A program made the position numbers and the translations under genes. The notes under the pieces were generated by a model. That model did no database searches, had not been told where the DNA came from, and saw only the letters and a program-made list of their open reading frames with translations. A stretch of 64,000 nt of DNA from Phylloscopus collybita (taxonomy: Eukaryota; Chordata; Aves; Passeriformes; Phylloscopidae): the NCBI GenBank assembly GCA_027886175.1, contig JAJNNQ010000075.1, positions 37,106,501 to 37,170,500 of the forward strand, given 5' to 3'. Of this stretch, positions 25,601-37,479 are shown piece after piece. The first letter of the stretch is position 1, and every line of letters starts with the position of its first letter.

Positions 25601-28162
25601 TGTGCAATTTAAAATAGCATGAGAACAAGTCATGCTGAATACATTGACCCAGAATTGCACCTCTATTCTAAAAGAATATTCTTCATGTATGTTATTACAA
25701 TGTTAAATTTCACAAGTCACACAGGTAAATCTGAAAATTACATTACAACCAGACCTTTAAAAAGAATAAAATTCACAGTGTGGCAAAGAAGGAGACAGCA
25801 GCTGACTGTGCAAGGTAACAGGTAACCTGTAAGTTCTGGCTGTTTTGTGTTGTGTAATTCCAAGGGGAATTTTTAGACAAGGAAATAGATCCAAATGTTT
25901 CTAATCCAGGGTAATGTCCATACAGTCTGTTCCAGGATAATTGAAGCAGGTGGTCTGTTGCACATTCTCATGGGACACGGGGTTTTTTTTGTGAGCTGTT
26001 GGGAACAAATGGTTATCAGACAGGCACAGTAGCTTCAAGTGGCAAACTCCAAGATTGATGCCTGATTAATAAAAGTACTCTCCTCACTTGTTGGTGGTTA
26101 CTGTGCTTCCATACTGAGTCTCACACAAGTCAGACAGAAGAAAAGAGGCCCCTGAAGGCAAGGGCCCTACAGCTATAAGGTAGAGAAGCACAATAAAATT
26201 GTCTCCTTTTGTTTTCTCTCTAATTTTTCTCCTTAAAAGCACCCTCTTCATTAATGACAGAGATTGGAAATTTTCACATCAGTCCTTGGGATGCCAGAAT
26301 AAAATGCTTATCTATTCAGCTAAAAGAATGCTAACTAAAAAGTTTGATGATGATGTAATTTTGACTTGAGAAGAATCACAATGGATCAAGAAAGAATTTA
26401 TTTTTAAAGCAGGAGGAGGTGTACCAATAAAATTGTGAGTGTTCTAAATAATGTAATGCTGAATTTATAACAGCAATTCCACTACACATGTGTAAGACTG
26501 TCTTAGGAAAATTTCTAGACAAAGCAGTGGGCCAAATTGAAAATTGTTTGCCATCCATTCACTAGAAGTAAATTATTTCAATCCACAAACACAAGCTTTG
26601 TCTTTTGGTGGTTAATCTACATTCTCGATTTTCTTCTCCTATTTTGTCTCACAGGATTATTGAACCACAAACCCTTCTTGAGACTCAACTTATAACAGTA
26701 TAAGAATTGGATAATTTTAACAGTGTTTAGGAACAAAGGACTGCACCACAAAAAAGAATGAGGATCACTCAATCACATACTCAGAAATTAAATCCAGCCT
26801 GATAATTTTGCCTTAAAATTTTGTTGCTTTCCCTCAAAAGTGATTCCTCCAATAGACTTTCATATTATTTTGAACCTATATTAACTCTTGAGTAATTTTA
26901 TGCTTGTTCTTAGGCCTGAATTATCCTTTAGTTAAAATACTTCTTTCCAAAAAACTCAACCTTTCTGTAGGACATCATGAAGTTAAAATTAATGTGCTAA
27001 CATTTTGTACATCTCTGACTGTTGGATTTCTCTCTTGGACTCGTTCAAGAGAAATTTGCTGATATGATCTTGTAATTTTAATTACCACTAGAACAGAACA
27101 TAGAGTAGGACAATGTTTGATGCACTTATAGCAGAGCTAAAGGTCTCCCAGCTTCTACAATACACATTTTCTAGAAAATATCTCATGCTATATATTATTA
27201 TATATACCATATATGTACAGTCATGGTTTTTTACCTTTAATATTGAATAGCCTGTATATATATAATGTTGCATGTTGCTAATCTATAATAATAAAGAATA
27301 CCTTGGCTCTGAAATTACATATATATTGCAGTGTGTAAAATTAATCCAGTATATATTTCCATATGTTTAGGATGCATTTCTACATCCTACATATAGCATG
27401 CATATCTACACAGCTAAGGTGTCTAAATTTCCCTTTCCTTGCTAGGAGATGAAGCATAACCACCAAATTCTGCTCTGAGTTATATCCATGAAAATCCATT
27501 TGTTTAAAGGGGCATGCATATGTTAGAGCAGAACATAACCTAGTAGGATACCTTCCACTTAAATTTACTGTTATTTTCTAAATTTCTTAAAAATTAGTAA
27601 TATCAATAAAAGACAGAGTTACCAAAATGGATTTTGGAGATTATATCCAATTCAACAAAAACAATAAACATTTTAACAACATTCGTTAACTCCCAAGAGA
27701 AAAGTATCCTATGCTACATATCCTAAAGGAAGAAAAAAAAAATTAAAAAGACTGCTGTACTTTGAAAAATTAAGGCAGCTATTGTAAAAGCACTGTTAAG
27801 AGGTACTTCTTTCTCACTAAGCACAATCAACTGCAGGGGTTTCTGGATAATCTCTTGGTTTTAGGAAAAAACAGATTCTTAGTCCATTAATTTACTGTCA
27901 TTACTATTGGCAGAAAATTATTTCTGGAGTCCCTACTGGAGAGAGAGAGGCAGAGATCACCAAGAAAATATCCATATCCTGCCATAAATGTTCTTTCTCT
28001 TTTTCTTAAACTAATGATGTAAGCGATACTTATGAAGTTTAAAGTTCTTGAGTGCCTTTTACCTGAAAGGTAACATTTAATAAGTGAAATGATACTTTAT
28101 GTTCTCTGGGGGTAGATATTAGAGGGTACTTTGGAACCTGGCGGTATTTACAAGGGGATCCC

Positions 28163-28465
28163 TGACACTGTTGCAAACCACAATGACACAGACTCCGACT
28201 TCAGAAGGCTGAAAATTACTATCTTTATTTTTGGGATGTGTCTCCCTCTTATACTATTCTACACAGACCAATTTGATTGGTGAAACAAAGACAAACCTCT
28301 TCAATCACATTGGTCAGACCAGAGGGGACATCAAGAAGAAGTCCCTCCTAGAGAAAGAATACAAACAAAGTTACAGTTACAAAAACATGTCCCTTGTTTA
28401 CAGAAAATTCCCTGGGAAAAGAGTTTCAGAAAACCAAAACATCTCAGGCACGGACCAGAGCTACA
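28163..28465 (-). mobile_element. Probable solo retroviral LTR, minus strand
   Basis: Read on the minus strand, this 300-bp block has the order of an LTR. It shows TGTAGCTCTGG at the proposed 5' end, two CCAAT boxes (plus-strand ATTGG at 28309-28313 and 28276-28280), a TATA-like GTATAAGAGGGAGA (28254-28241), an AATAAA signal (28229-28224), then a unique tail ending ..GTGTCA. The proposed ends obey the TG..CA rule and are flanked by GATCCC (28157-28162) and GTTCCC (28466-28471), a possible 6-bp target duplication with one mismatch. No gag, pol or env sequence adjoins it, so it would be a solo LTR. I cannot name the family, and the exact borders are inferred. Confidence 0.6.
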
Positions 28466-29459
28466 GTTCCCCCCTCTCATTGAAGTGAAATATTTGAGTG
28501 GGGATGTTTAAGAAGCAGTTGCACTTAATTAAGAGTTAGCAGGGTGATCAGATACAAAGTGGAATTACATAGATATTAGGTGGAAACTTGATTTCCTTTA
28601 TAAGACAAATATGGGGGATCATGATGACTATAGAGTTGCAAGGGTAATTATTGGAAAGATAATCTAACTGGACAGAAAAGTGCCCAAAACATATATTGTG
28701 TGTAATATTCCAGTCCCCCATTTGTTTCATAAATAATGAGTCACTGTAGCACATACCATGTGGGCAACCCTGAGGAGACTACAGAAGTCAGCAGGAGTAA
28801 ATCAGGTTTCATAAGATATCTTTTTAGACCACATGGTGGAGGAAACACTAAATACCTCAGAGAAGTGAAATACAAGCAGAATTGTTCACAGACAAGTAGA
28901 CTCCCTGAAGACACTAAAAAGCCTGTCACCACCAGGTCTTTTTTCTGGCTAACATTGCAGTATATTATAACTTCTTACTGGCATAACTTGTAATGTGTAT
29001 TCTTCAAAATAAGTATTTTGTCCTGAGGTGACACCCTAGACTCCAAGAAGCTAGATGAACACCAGAGAAAGTACAACAGGGAAGTGAAATCTGTTAATAC
29101 AGGGTGCTTATTATTCTGTTTCATTTATTGTGTTTAATTACGTCAAAATGTTTCATGGCACAATAGTGCTTTTAAATGCTTTTGAGTTTATTAAAGGAAA
29201 TGAGAGTTCCTTATATTCGCATGAAGTACTTGTGGATTTACTAAACATGTCCTCAGGATACCTACCTATATAAATAGGTAGGTATACATTCAGTCTATAG
29301 TTTATTTCATATATTGAGAAATAAGCTACAGTTTAACATTTTTTCTTACATTCCTCTGAATCTCACAAAGACAGTAGTATTTCTTTTTCTAGAAGGCTGT
29401 CATAGTCAAGAAAAAGAGAGCTATCCAATAGATTTATTTCAGCTTATTTTTTTCAAAAG
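28466..29459. other. Spacer between LTR and CR1
   Basis: No gene is recognised; open frames of 60-85 codons on both strands overlap each other. A perfect hairpin at 29258 is listed separately. Confidence 0.5.
29258..29285. repeat. Perfect inverted repeat, 12-bp arms, 4-nt loop
   Basis: ATACCTACCTAT, loop ATAA, ATAGGTAGGTAT. The arms are exact. It lies about 175 bp upstream of a CR1 fragment; no relation between the two is evident. Confidence 0.97.
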
Positions 29460-29873
29460 GGGAGTCCAAAGGAAGGCAACAAAGATATTGAAGGGCCTTG
29501 AGGGGAAGTCATATGAGGAAGACCTGGTCTGTTCAGCCTGGAAAACAGGAGACTGAGGGGAGTCCTCATGACAGTCTACAACTTCCTTGTTCAGAGAAGA
29601 AGGGGAGAGACACTGATCTGTGGTGGCCAGTGAAACGACCTGAGGGAATGACCTGAAGTTGTGTCATAGGAGGTTTTGGTTGGACCTCAGGAAAGATTTC
29701 TTCACCCAGAGGGTGTTTGGGCACTAGAACAGGCTCCCCAGGGAAGTGGTCACAGCACCAAGGCTCATAGAATTCAAGAAGTGTTTGGACAACGCTCTCA
29801 GGCACATGGTGTGACTCTTTGGGATGGTGCTGTGCAGGGACAGTAGTCTTGATGATCCTTGTGGGTCCCTTCC
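29460..29873 (+). mobile_element. CR1 LINE, 3' end, about 0.41 kb
   Basis: This is a clear CR1 3' region. Recognisable blocks in order are GGAGTCCAAAGGAAGGCAAC, AAGGGCCTTGAGGGGAAG, GTTCAGCCTGGAAAACAGGA, GACTGAGGGGAGTCCTCATG, CAGTCTACAACTTCCT, TCTTCACCCAGAGGGTG, AACAGGCTCCCCAGGGAAGT, TTTGGACAACGCTCTCAGGC and GATGATCCTTGTGGGTCCCT. The copy is 5'-truncated and lacks the reverse transcriptase and endonuclease domains. The terminal octamers are replaced after 29873, so the very end is lost or mutated. The 142-codon minus-strand open frame across it (29566-29994) is an antisense read of the repeat, not a gene. Confidence 0.95.
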
Positions 29874-31084
29874 CACAGGCACTTTGATCTGAAATGAAAC
29901 TTTGCTGGGTTTGCCTTTCCTGATTCTTTGCTATTGTCATTCTTAAAAACAAACTTGTGAATAAAAGAATTATTAAACTCCTAGTAAGGCACAAGTAGAA
30001 TTCTTAAAGCAATAGTAGCACTGGAAAACAATTTGGTTTTGGGTATCTCATTAGAAATTGCACTGAACTTCATCCTTATGAATAACTTATCTTTAAAATG
30101 GGAATCATATTTCAAAAGCTAATTGATACAAAGCATATTTGGCTCAGCTGTGTTCAAAGTAACCTACCTCAGTAAGTTAACACTGGAATAACAAAACATT
30201 CAGCAATGCAAAAAAGTCTCAAATTCCAGGAGAGGTCTCTTGTAGCAATGTAATGTTCACTCCATCCCCCCAACTGATATTTTCTGTAAAAGCAAAACAG
30301 AATAAAAGAGATTAAAAAGCCAGAGTCCATTGCCAAAGCTGTAATTCCTTTTTCCAACAGGACTAAGATGGTACTGCTATGAAAGGTGTTGATTACACAA
30401 AAGTATCAGTACTTGTGCATCAGCTCACCATGCACAAAAACCATAAAAGTCCCTCAGATAGATCTTTCAACTTCTTTCTGTCTCAACTATCAACAGATGT
30501 TCCTTGAAATGATTCAGGGAATTAACTTAGAAAATGCATTTTTTCTGTACACATAACAAAGTATATAAAACAAGAAGTAGCATTCTAAGTTTAACTTAAT
30601 TTTTATTTGATTGTACATGAGAAATATCCTGAGAGAAATAGACTGGGCATGTGGAGTTTTGTTTGTTTTTTTTTTTTTTTTCCCAAAAGGTCAAGCAGTC
30701 TTTGAATGGAAACAGTGCAGAAACAGTCTCATATGACTTTCAAGAAGGTTTGGTAAGTAGTTTTTTTATGCAGTTGATCTAAACCAGGTATGGCACCAGC
30801 ATATGGTATGTTTTTCCCAAGAAGCTTTCAAGAGATTTTCATAGCAGGACTGTGCAGAACATGAAGTAAAACACAAGCAGTGCAAAAAGCTTCTGTTAAA
30901 TCTGTAAACTTTTCTGTGATGCATTTATTCTTCTCACAGAAAATCATTCACCATTTTTTGTACTTAAGTTTTCTTTCCTTCTGTAGATTCAATTGCTCGC
31001 ATCTTCCTCCTATATGAGTATCTCTCACAATGTTTGTCACAGCTTGCTTTTTGTTTGAAACCAATGGTATCATTACTGCTACAC

Positions 31085-31123
<39 letters not shown>

Positions 31124-31951
31124 AAGAAAAAAGTAACATCACTTTCATGAAATGTCCCCTCTGGATACTTTTCTGTTTTCTGCCTAACATTTGTAGATGA
31201 CACTTTGCTCGCATCTGCTGAAGTAATCTGCTGAAGTAATTTTTTACCACTTTCTCAGCTGGGCTTCATTTTCCCACCTTCCCTCATTCAAACATCATTG
31301 GCTGGTTTGCCTTCCATAGATAAAGCCTCCAAAAGCTAAATTCCTATGTCACCAGCTGAGAAGCCTGCTGATTTGATTTTTCATGAACACATGGCACATA
31401 CTCATTTGTATTGGGTGCAAATTAAATACATTCTTATACACACTGGTAAGACTTCAGTTTTAATACAAAAAGACTGTCACTATCAGCATAAGATTATAGC
31501 TTTACATATAAATATGTCTCCTTAAAAAAAACAGGATTTGGCTTTACCTCTTCAGCTAGTATATTAGCAATTAACAATTATCCAAGTGTTGTCATGTCTT
31601 ACCCAAATATGTCTTTTCTTTTAAACACTCCCAATTTAGGCTTTGAAATGTCAATTTCTTTTAGGGATGATTTTTCTTTTAAATTGCAAATCCAACAGGA
31701 AAAAAGTCAAGGCATATCAGCAATGTTACACTTAACGTTAGTTAATAATCTTGATTCCCTAATTTAACTGAGCTTCCAGTTTCAGAACTGCTCTAAGAGG
31801 GGGTTTTACAGCCCTTTTGCATATCTCAGCTTGAAGTAGAAGTGACTAGCAGTCATCTCATTTTCTAAAGTACAGCAACCCTACATTCCTCCTTAACTAC
31901 TTCAAACCATTCACTCACCTAATAAATTACCTTAGCAAGCTTAGGTCTCCC
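29874..31951. other. Unique AT-rich sequence with homopolymers
   Basis: No gene is recognised. It holds a T16 run (30666-30681) and an A36 run (31086-31121). Two overlapping minus-strand open frames at 30948-31250 read the A36 tract as polyphenylalanine and are artefacts. Confidence 0.55.
31086..31121. repeat. A36 homopolymer
   Basis: Thirty-six consecutive A, the longest homopolymer in the window, are followed by GAAAGAAAAAAG. There is no AATAAA within the 30 bases upstream and no retrocopy-like sequence, so a processed-pseudogene tail is not supported. Confidence 0.95.
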
Positions 31952-32205
31952 TGTGCTGGTTTTGGCTGTGATGGAGCTAATTTTCTTCATAGGTGTGGGG
32001 TTGTGTTTTGGATTGGATTTGAAAACAGTGTGGATAATTCAGAGATGTTTTTGCTTTTGCTGGCTTACCCAGAGCCAAAACCTTTTCTGCTTTTTGTGCT
32101 GCCATGCTGGTGAGGAGACTGGGGGTGCACAAGGAGTTGGGAGAGGGCACAACTGGGAAAGCTGACCCCAGCTGAACAAAGGGATGCTCCACACCAGATG
32201 GTATG
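31952..32205 (+). mobile_element. ERVL-type LTR, 5' (U3) fragment
   Basis: The block starts TGTGCTGGTTTTGGCTGTGA and continues with AGCTAATTTTCTTCATAG, GTTGTGTTTTGGATT, AAACAGTGTGGATAATTCAG, AGATGTTTTTGC, GGGGGTGCACAAGGAGTTGG, AGCTGACCCCAGCTGAACAA and AGGGATGCTCCACACCAGAT. This matches, from memory, the first half of a very common avian ERVL LTR (consensus-like TGTGCTGGTTTTGGCTGGG...GCTGACCCCAACTGACCAAAGGGATATTCCATACCATATG). Similarity ends near 32205, before the region that would hold the TATA box and poly-A signal, so the 3' half is missing. No internal retroviral sequence follows. The ORFs across it are shadows. Confidence 0.8.
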
Positions 32206-35200
32206 TTTTCTCCCTTCATGAAGACATTTAAAGCAGAGGTCTTCAGACATTCCCTGATTCTTCTGAAAAGTTTTGTGGAAAAGCATCTTGATGGCCAACC
32301 ACTTCATGATATCATCTACTATAGTCAAGCTCAAAACATTTCTTTCTAAATATTTAGTGGGACATCTGATGTGGAAATCTTAACATGAGGCAGACCATGT
32401 ATACATTCAATGTCACACATATCGGAATATATAAGAATATCTTATTCTCACACATATACGAATTACTATTGTTCCTCTTTAAAAAGGAAATAAGAGTATG
32501 AATTCTTTATGTACCTTCACAGTTTCATACAGCTTTGCAGTCCTTGGTTTCATTTTCACTGGTTAATAAGGTTGAGTTATTTTTATTTCTTGAGGCTTTC
32601 CGGCTTCTTACATAGGTGAGAAGTTACTGCTGCACATCAACTAAAATGTTTTTCATTAGACATGTTAGACCGCTTGTTCTAAAATATTCATAATTTTCTT
32701 TTAAAAAATGGGTCTAAGGCTTCTACATAGGTCATAATTTGTTTTAGTCACACTTGCTAAGATGCAGTATTGTAGAATCATTTTTTAATCTTTCTTCCTG
32801 AGATTTCTTTATTGGCAAGTCACAACAAACTGTAAAATTTGCTACATTTACCATGAACAGCTTGTGAAACATGTCAACTTTCTCTATAATTTTCACAGGG
32901 CTTTAATTATGAATCAATGTGATGTTATGAATAGGGGTATTCATAGTTAATGCTTTCAACATGCAGTAAGCAATATTTCTATTAGTTAAACATTGCTCAT
33001 ATCCACAGGCACTACATTCTGGATTGCTTCTTTTGTGAATACCCAGGCATATGCATTTTACTCAATCTGATGGTCAGGTTAAAAAGGAAATGATGCATTT
33101 TCCTTGGAATTTTACATTGCAAATAAGGATGAATTTTCTGACTGGAGAGTTGCAATTCCCTTGGGACAGTTTGTGACTGACATTATATTTTATCTCCACA
33201 TTGAAACAACACACTTATCAAATGGAAAAGAAGAAGAAAAATTACAAGAGATTTGATCTTCTTTACAGCTTCTAATAGTAAAATACACTGTATGATTAAT
33301 GAACCTGTCAACTGTAATGGGAAGAATATGTAACAAGTAACTGTGCATTACTTGTTTGTGATTTTTATCTTTTATAAATGCAGCCATGTGTAGGATGATA
33401 AGATTAACTCTTTGTGCTTTTAAGTGAACATTATATGCAAGAATAATACAACCTCTGCTGTTTCTTGTCTTTCTGTCAGTTCTCAGTCTTAAGAACTGAA
33501 GTTTTCCCTAATTCCAAAGCAACTATATTACTATTTCATTTGGCATGTCTACACATCTACTGCTGGATATATTATTCAGAGGGATGAAAGACAAAAGAGC
33601 CCACACAGCCTACCTGTCTCTTTCCATTTAGCTTCTTATGCTTTGTACCCTGCAGCTTTTCTCTGTCAAACAAAAAGATTTTAATAATTTCTTCAGGATT
33701 TCTAGAGTCTGCAAAGGGAGAGCCCTGGATGTACACTGTAACCTGGCCAGCATTGAGGCAGTATGGCCTGAGGGACATATGTCCTACAGTTCTACATTAT
33801 TTTTGAGATGCCTACTATGTAATTTTGTACCCTATGTTTTATACTCCAGGAACAAAAGCAAGAAAAAAAACATCTTTCATGTCCCACTAACTCAAAACTT
33901 GAGGAATCCTAATACTGTTTAAGTGTATTTTAGAGGTATGGCCTTGAGATGGGAAACAAATCCAGGATTTCTGGCAGTTTTCTGACCAGCTATTAGGAGG
34001 GAAAAATAAGGGCAGGGTTTTTGCATCTAAAACTCAGAAACTTTGTCATAAAATGGTGGTCAAATATCCCTAATGAGGACATTAAAAAAATATTTATGAA
34101 CATCATCATTAAATGTCCAGCGGCATTAAAGAAAGAGGAAGTTATTTATTGCCCTTAACTTCATATTTATTCCTTGACTCTCAACTATCTCATTGTCTTT
34201 AATTGCCTTGGGTAACTTGTACCACTGAAAGTAATATATGTTCCAGATGTACAGAAATTCTGAACTAAGAATATGGGAAGCGTTTGCAATTGTAATCAGA
34301 TCTCAGTCTGTCACTTTGTTGTTCACAAAAAAACCCCAAAAAATTGATCTGAAAAATAATAATTTAAATATGCTTTAATGCACTTTAAAATGGGGACACG
34401 ATGTAAGAATATAATCTATTTAAAATTTAAGAAAATAATAAATTTCATTTAGCATTTGAGAAGTTGAGGTTGTACGTTTCAATGGAAAGTTCAAAAGTGA
34501 AGTACATTTTGAAGTCACACCTGGGCATAGATAAAAGCATTTGGTGTGGTGTGAAAATTGGGAAAATTACCTGTCATTTAGTTGAATATTTATTATGAAA
34601 ATAATTTGTCACAATAAACAAATATAGACAATTTATTTCAAGACATTATTTATTGTAATATCTTCCCATCAAGTTAGCCTACTAACATTAACTGTACAGT
34701 ATGATCATATCAACTATACAAAGAAATCTTTAATATTAGTTCTTATTTTTGTTCTGCCTTTACGTTGATATTGGGAAAAAAAATGTCCTATAAAATGAAT
34801 TACATGTTCAAGGTCCAGTAATACTTGTGGAGAGGAAAGGTGGAAGTTGTCATCAGTACCATGATACCTCCATTATATATCCCACCTCTCTGAATTCAGG
34901 CAAAATGTTAAACAGAAGTGAATCATCAAATATGATTTCTACTGGATCTTCTTTCACACACTTTTGCATCTCCAGTGAGATTTTAAATTCCTTTAGAAGT
35001 CAAAGAAAATATAGGCAAAACAAGTCCATTTGCTAATAGAAAATTAATCCTATGATGAAGTAGTGCAGACTGTACTATCCAGTGCTATTTTGCCCAAACA
35101 AGAGGTTATATATTTAAAGATACCAAACAAAACTTCAACAAGAGAGAAGGTATCAGGACAGAAAAGGAAAACAGCAGCCTAAAACCATAAAAGTTAAGGT

Positions 35201-36179
35201 TAAGTAAATGCACTGAAGTTCCATACTTAGAATACTAGAATTATAAAAAGCCTCAAACAACTATTAGAAATGCAGAATGATTCCACATGGGAGAAAATGT
35301 GCTCAGTAAAAAAAAAATACTCATCTTGCAAAGGGAATGGAAGCAGTTTTAGGGTGTTGCAAATGAGATAAATTAATGTCTACAGTCATTAGAACATGTA
35401 GAACAACCATTGTTACCCAATCCATCCAAAGGTAAGTATTGAAAGGATAAGTATACAAGAAACACCAATTTTGAGGATGTACCATGTCAAGCCTGTATAA
35501 TTTTCTTCTGTGAGAAAAAAATGGCTCTTTTTGTTGGTGAAAAGTAATAGATCCAAATTAGTTCAGTATTAGTAAAGCTTTTAAAACTGTCTAAACAATG
35601 CATTAATAAACACACAAGAGAAAAGATAACCCAGATGAAAAGACTACAAGACAGAAAGTAATAAAAATTGGACTCAACAAATTAAACTGGGAGGACAGAC
35701 CAAGGATAATTCAGCAATCTCATCACCCATTAGAAAAGAAAATTAATAAAATATGAACCCAGCAACTGAGAATTATAAGAGAACTAGAAAGCATAGCATA
35801 AAGGAAAGTTGAAAGAAAAATGATTGCTTAGCCTGAAAAGTGACATTTCTTTTAATAAATATAAAGACAGTGATCAACTTTCTATGTATCCAGCGAGAGT
35901 AGTGGAAATAATCATCTTAATTTGTAACATCAGACATTTATGGCGGCTATTAGGAGATGAAAAAAAAGTTCCATCCAGTGTTAAAAGCGTTGACCAGCCT
36001 TCAGCAATGACACAGTGATTTTAAGAGACCCCCTGATTTTTGAAGAATGGTTTTAGCAAGCATCTGTCAGCAGTGGTTTAGGTTTGCATCCCCAGCCTAC
36101 TGGGAGGAGAAGGAAGATCTCTTAAAGGTACCTTCCATGCACAGTTTTTTTACATTCTCTCTAACTCCAGATTTATCAA

Positions 36180-36213
36180 TACCAAAAGAGTGAGCATACA
36201 CCCTCTTTTGGTA
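36180..36213. repeat. Inverted repeat, 11-bp arms, 12-nt loop
   Basis: TACCAAAAGAG (36180-36190) pairs exactly with CTCTTTTGGTA (36203-36213). Confidence 0.95.
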
Positions 36214-37433
36214 ATGTCTCTTATGATTTAGGGAGTCTTGGACAACCTTGAGTAATGACTACCCTGTGGTACTTGTACACCAAAGAGGGAGAAGGAGCTT
36301 AATTCTTTCCGATTAAGAGGGAATTGTAATTGACCTTTACCAATCTGCTTTTATGCTCGCTTCTTAATTCAGAGCAATTTTTGAAGGGCTCATCCAGTTT
36401 TTTATGATGGAAATTTCACTTATATGTCATTCCAAGTCCATGCTATGGCCTCTGATGTATTACCAACTGTATCAGCAGCAAAGGTATTACATGTAACAGA
36501 GTCAGTCAAAAACAGTCCCCATTGCCTAACATAAGAGGAAAATATCTGAATCTGTGCCCCACGGTCTGGGTCAACAGGCAGCAGCTCCACAGACCAATCT
36601 CAGCCTCCTCTTCTTTCAGCAGCACATACTGACACCGGTTGCCTTCACAGGATGTTAAACTTGACAAGATATCACTGACATGATTTGTCTGCTGCAAATG
36701 TCCTGTAGCCAAACTGTCCTCTTCTGTGTAAATGCTTACTGAAAGAAATGTCTTAAACTTTAGACTAAGTGCTGATGTAGCACTTCAGAGGCTGCAGAAA
36801 TCAGACATTTACCAAGTTGTCTGAGTTGGTAAGTAGCAGTTTATTTTTAGTGCCTTCAGAAGTGGCGTGAAATGCCTTCCCTGGTTAACATCCCTGCTCT
36901 GACTATACGAGCAGTCAGTTAATATGTTAACATATTACAGTTGCCAAAATAAAACTCCTAAACCTCACCCACTGACATTAATGATAGGCTGTGGAAAGGT
37001 TATTAATAATCTGAGTTCAAGTTTTGCTACCAACTGTCAAATAAAGTGTTATGCTACTGAATTCATAATACAACACTGGAGTGAGGGAATTCTCTACATT
37101 TAAAAGATTTATTGTAGTAACTATATTAGTTTTCCATTGTGTATTTTATGTCAAACAGCAAAAAGTTCTATTCTCATTTATACTATTATTTACTGTTCTA
37201 TTATCCCTGGAAGAAAAAAAAAAAAAAAGGACTATGAAGAACATCTAGTTAATCTTTTGGCTTTAACACTTCAATATGTAAGGATTTTTTTTCCCCATTG
37301 TCTTCAATTAACATGACCATTTTTCAAGAAGTAGCATGTTTAGACATGTTTTCTTCTATGTGTGTTCATAACAAAGTCTTTCCCTTTACTCTCAAATAAA
37401 GCTGGCTGTGATTTTGGGTAGGTTTTGTTTTCT

Positions 37434-37479
37434 TGTTTGTTTGTTTGTTTGTTTGTTTGTTTGTTTGTTTGTTTGTTTT
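37434..37479. repeat. (GTTT)11 microsatellite
   Basis: About eleven uninterrupted TGTT/GTTT units. Tetranucleotide repeats of this length are usually polymorphic. Confidence 0.95.

Larger units (their letters stand above)
19987..28162. other. Unique AT-rich sequence rich in simple repeats, no gene supported
   Basis: Between the listed homopolymers and the CR1 tail I find no gene. The longest open frame (112 codons, 21955-22293) starts inside low-complexity sequence and reads through a T20 run as polyphenylalanine. An AT-rich, TATA-dense patch lies at about 27170-27360. Nothing there is recognisable as a promoter or repeat family. Confidence 0.55.

Noticed and set aside
29566..29994. 142-codon minus-strand open frame
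   Set aside because: It lies almost wholly inside the plus-strand CR1 3' region; it is an antisense read of non-coding repeat sequence.
35428..35440. Near-perfect splice donor AAAGGTAAGTATT
   Set aside because: A 9-base match is expected several times per window, and no exon precedes it.
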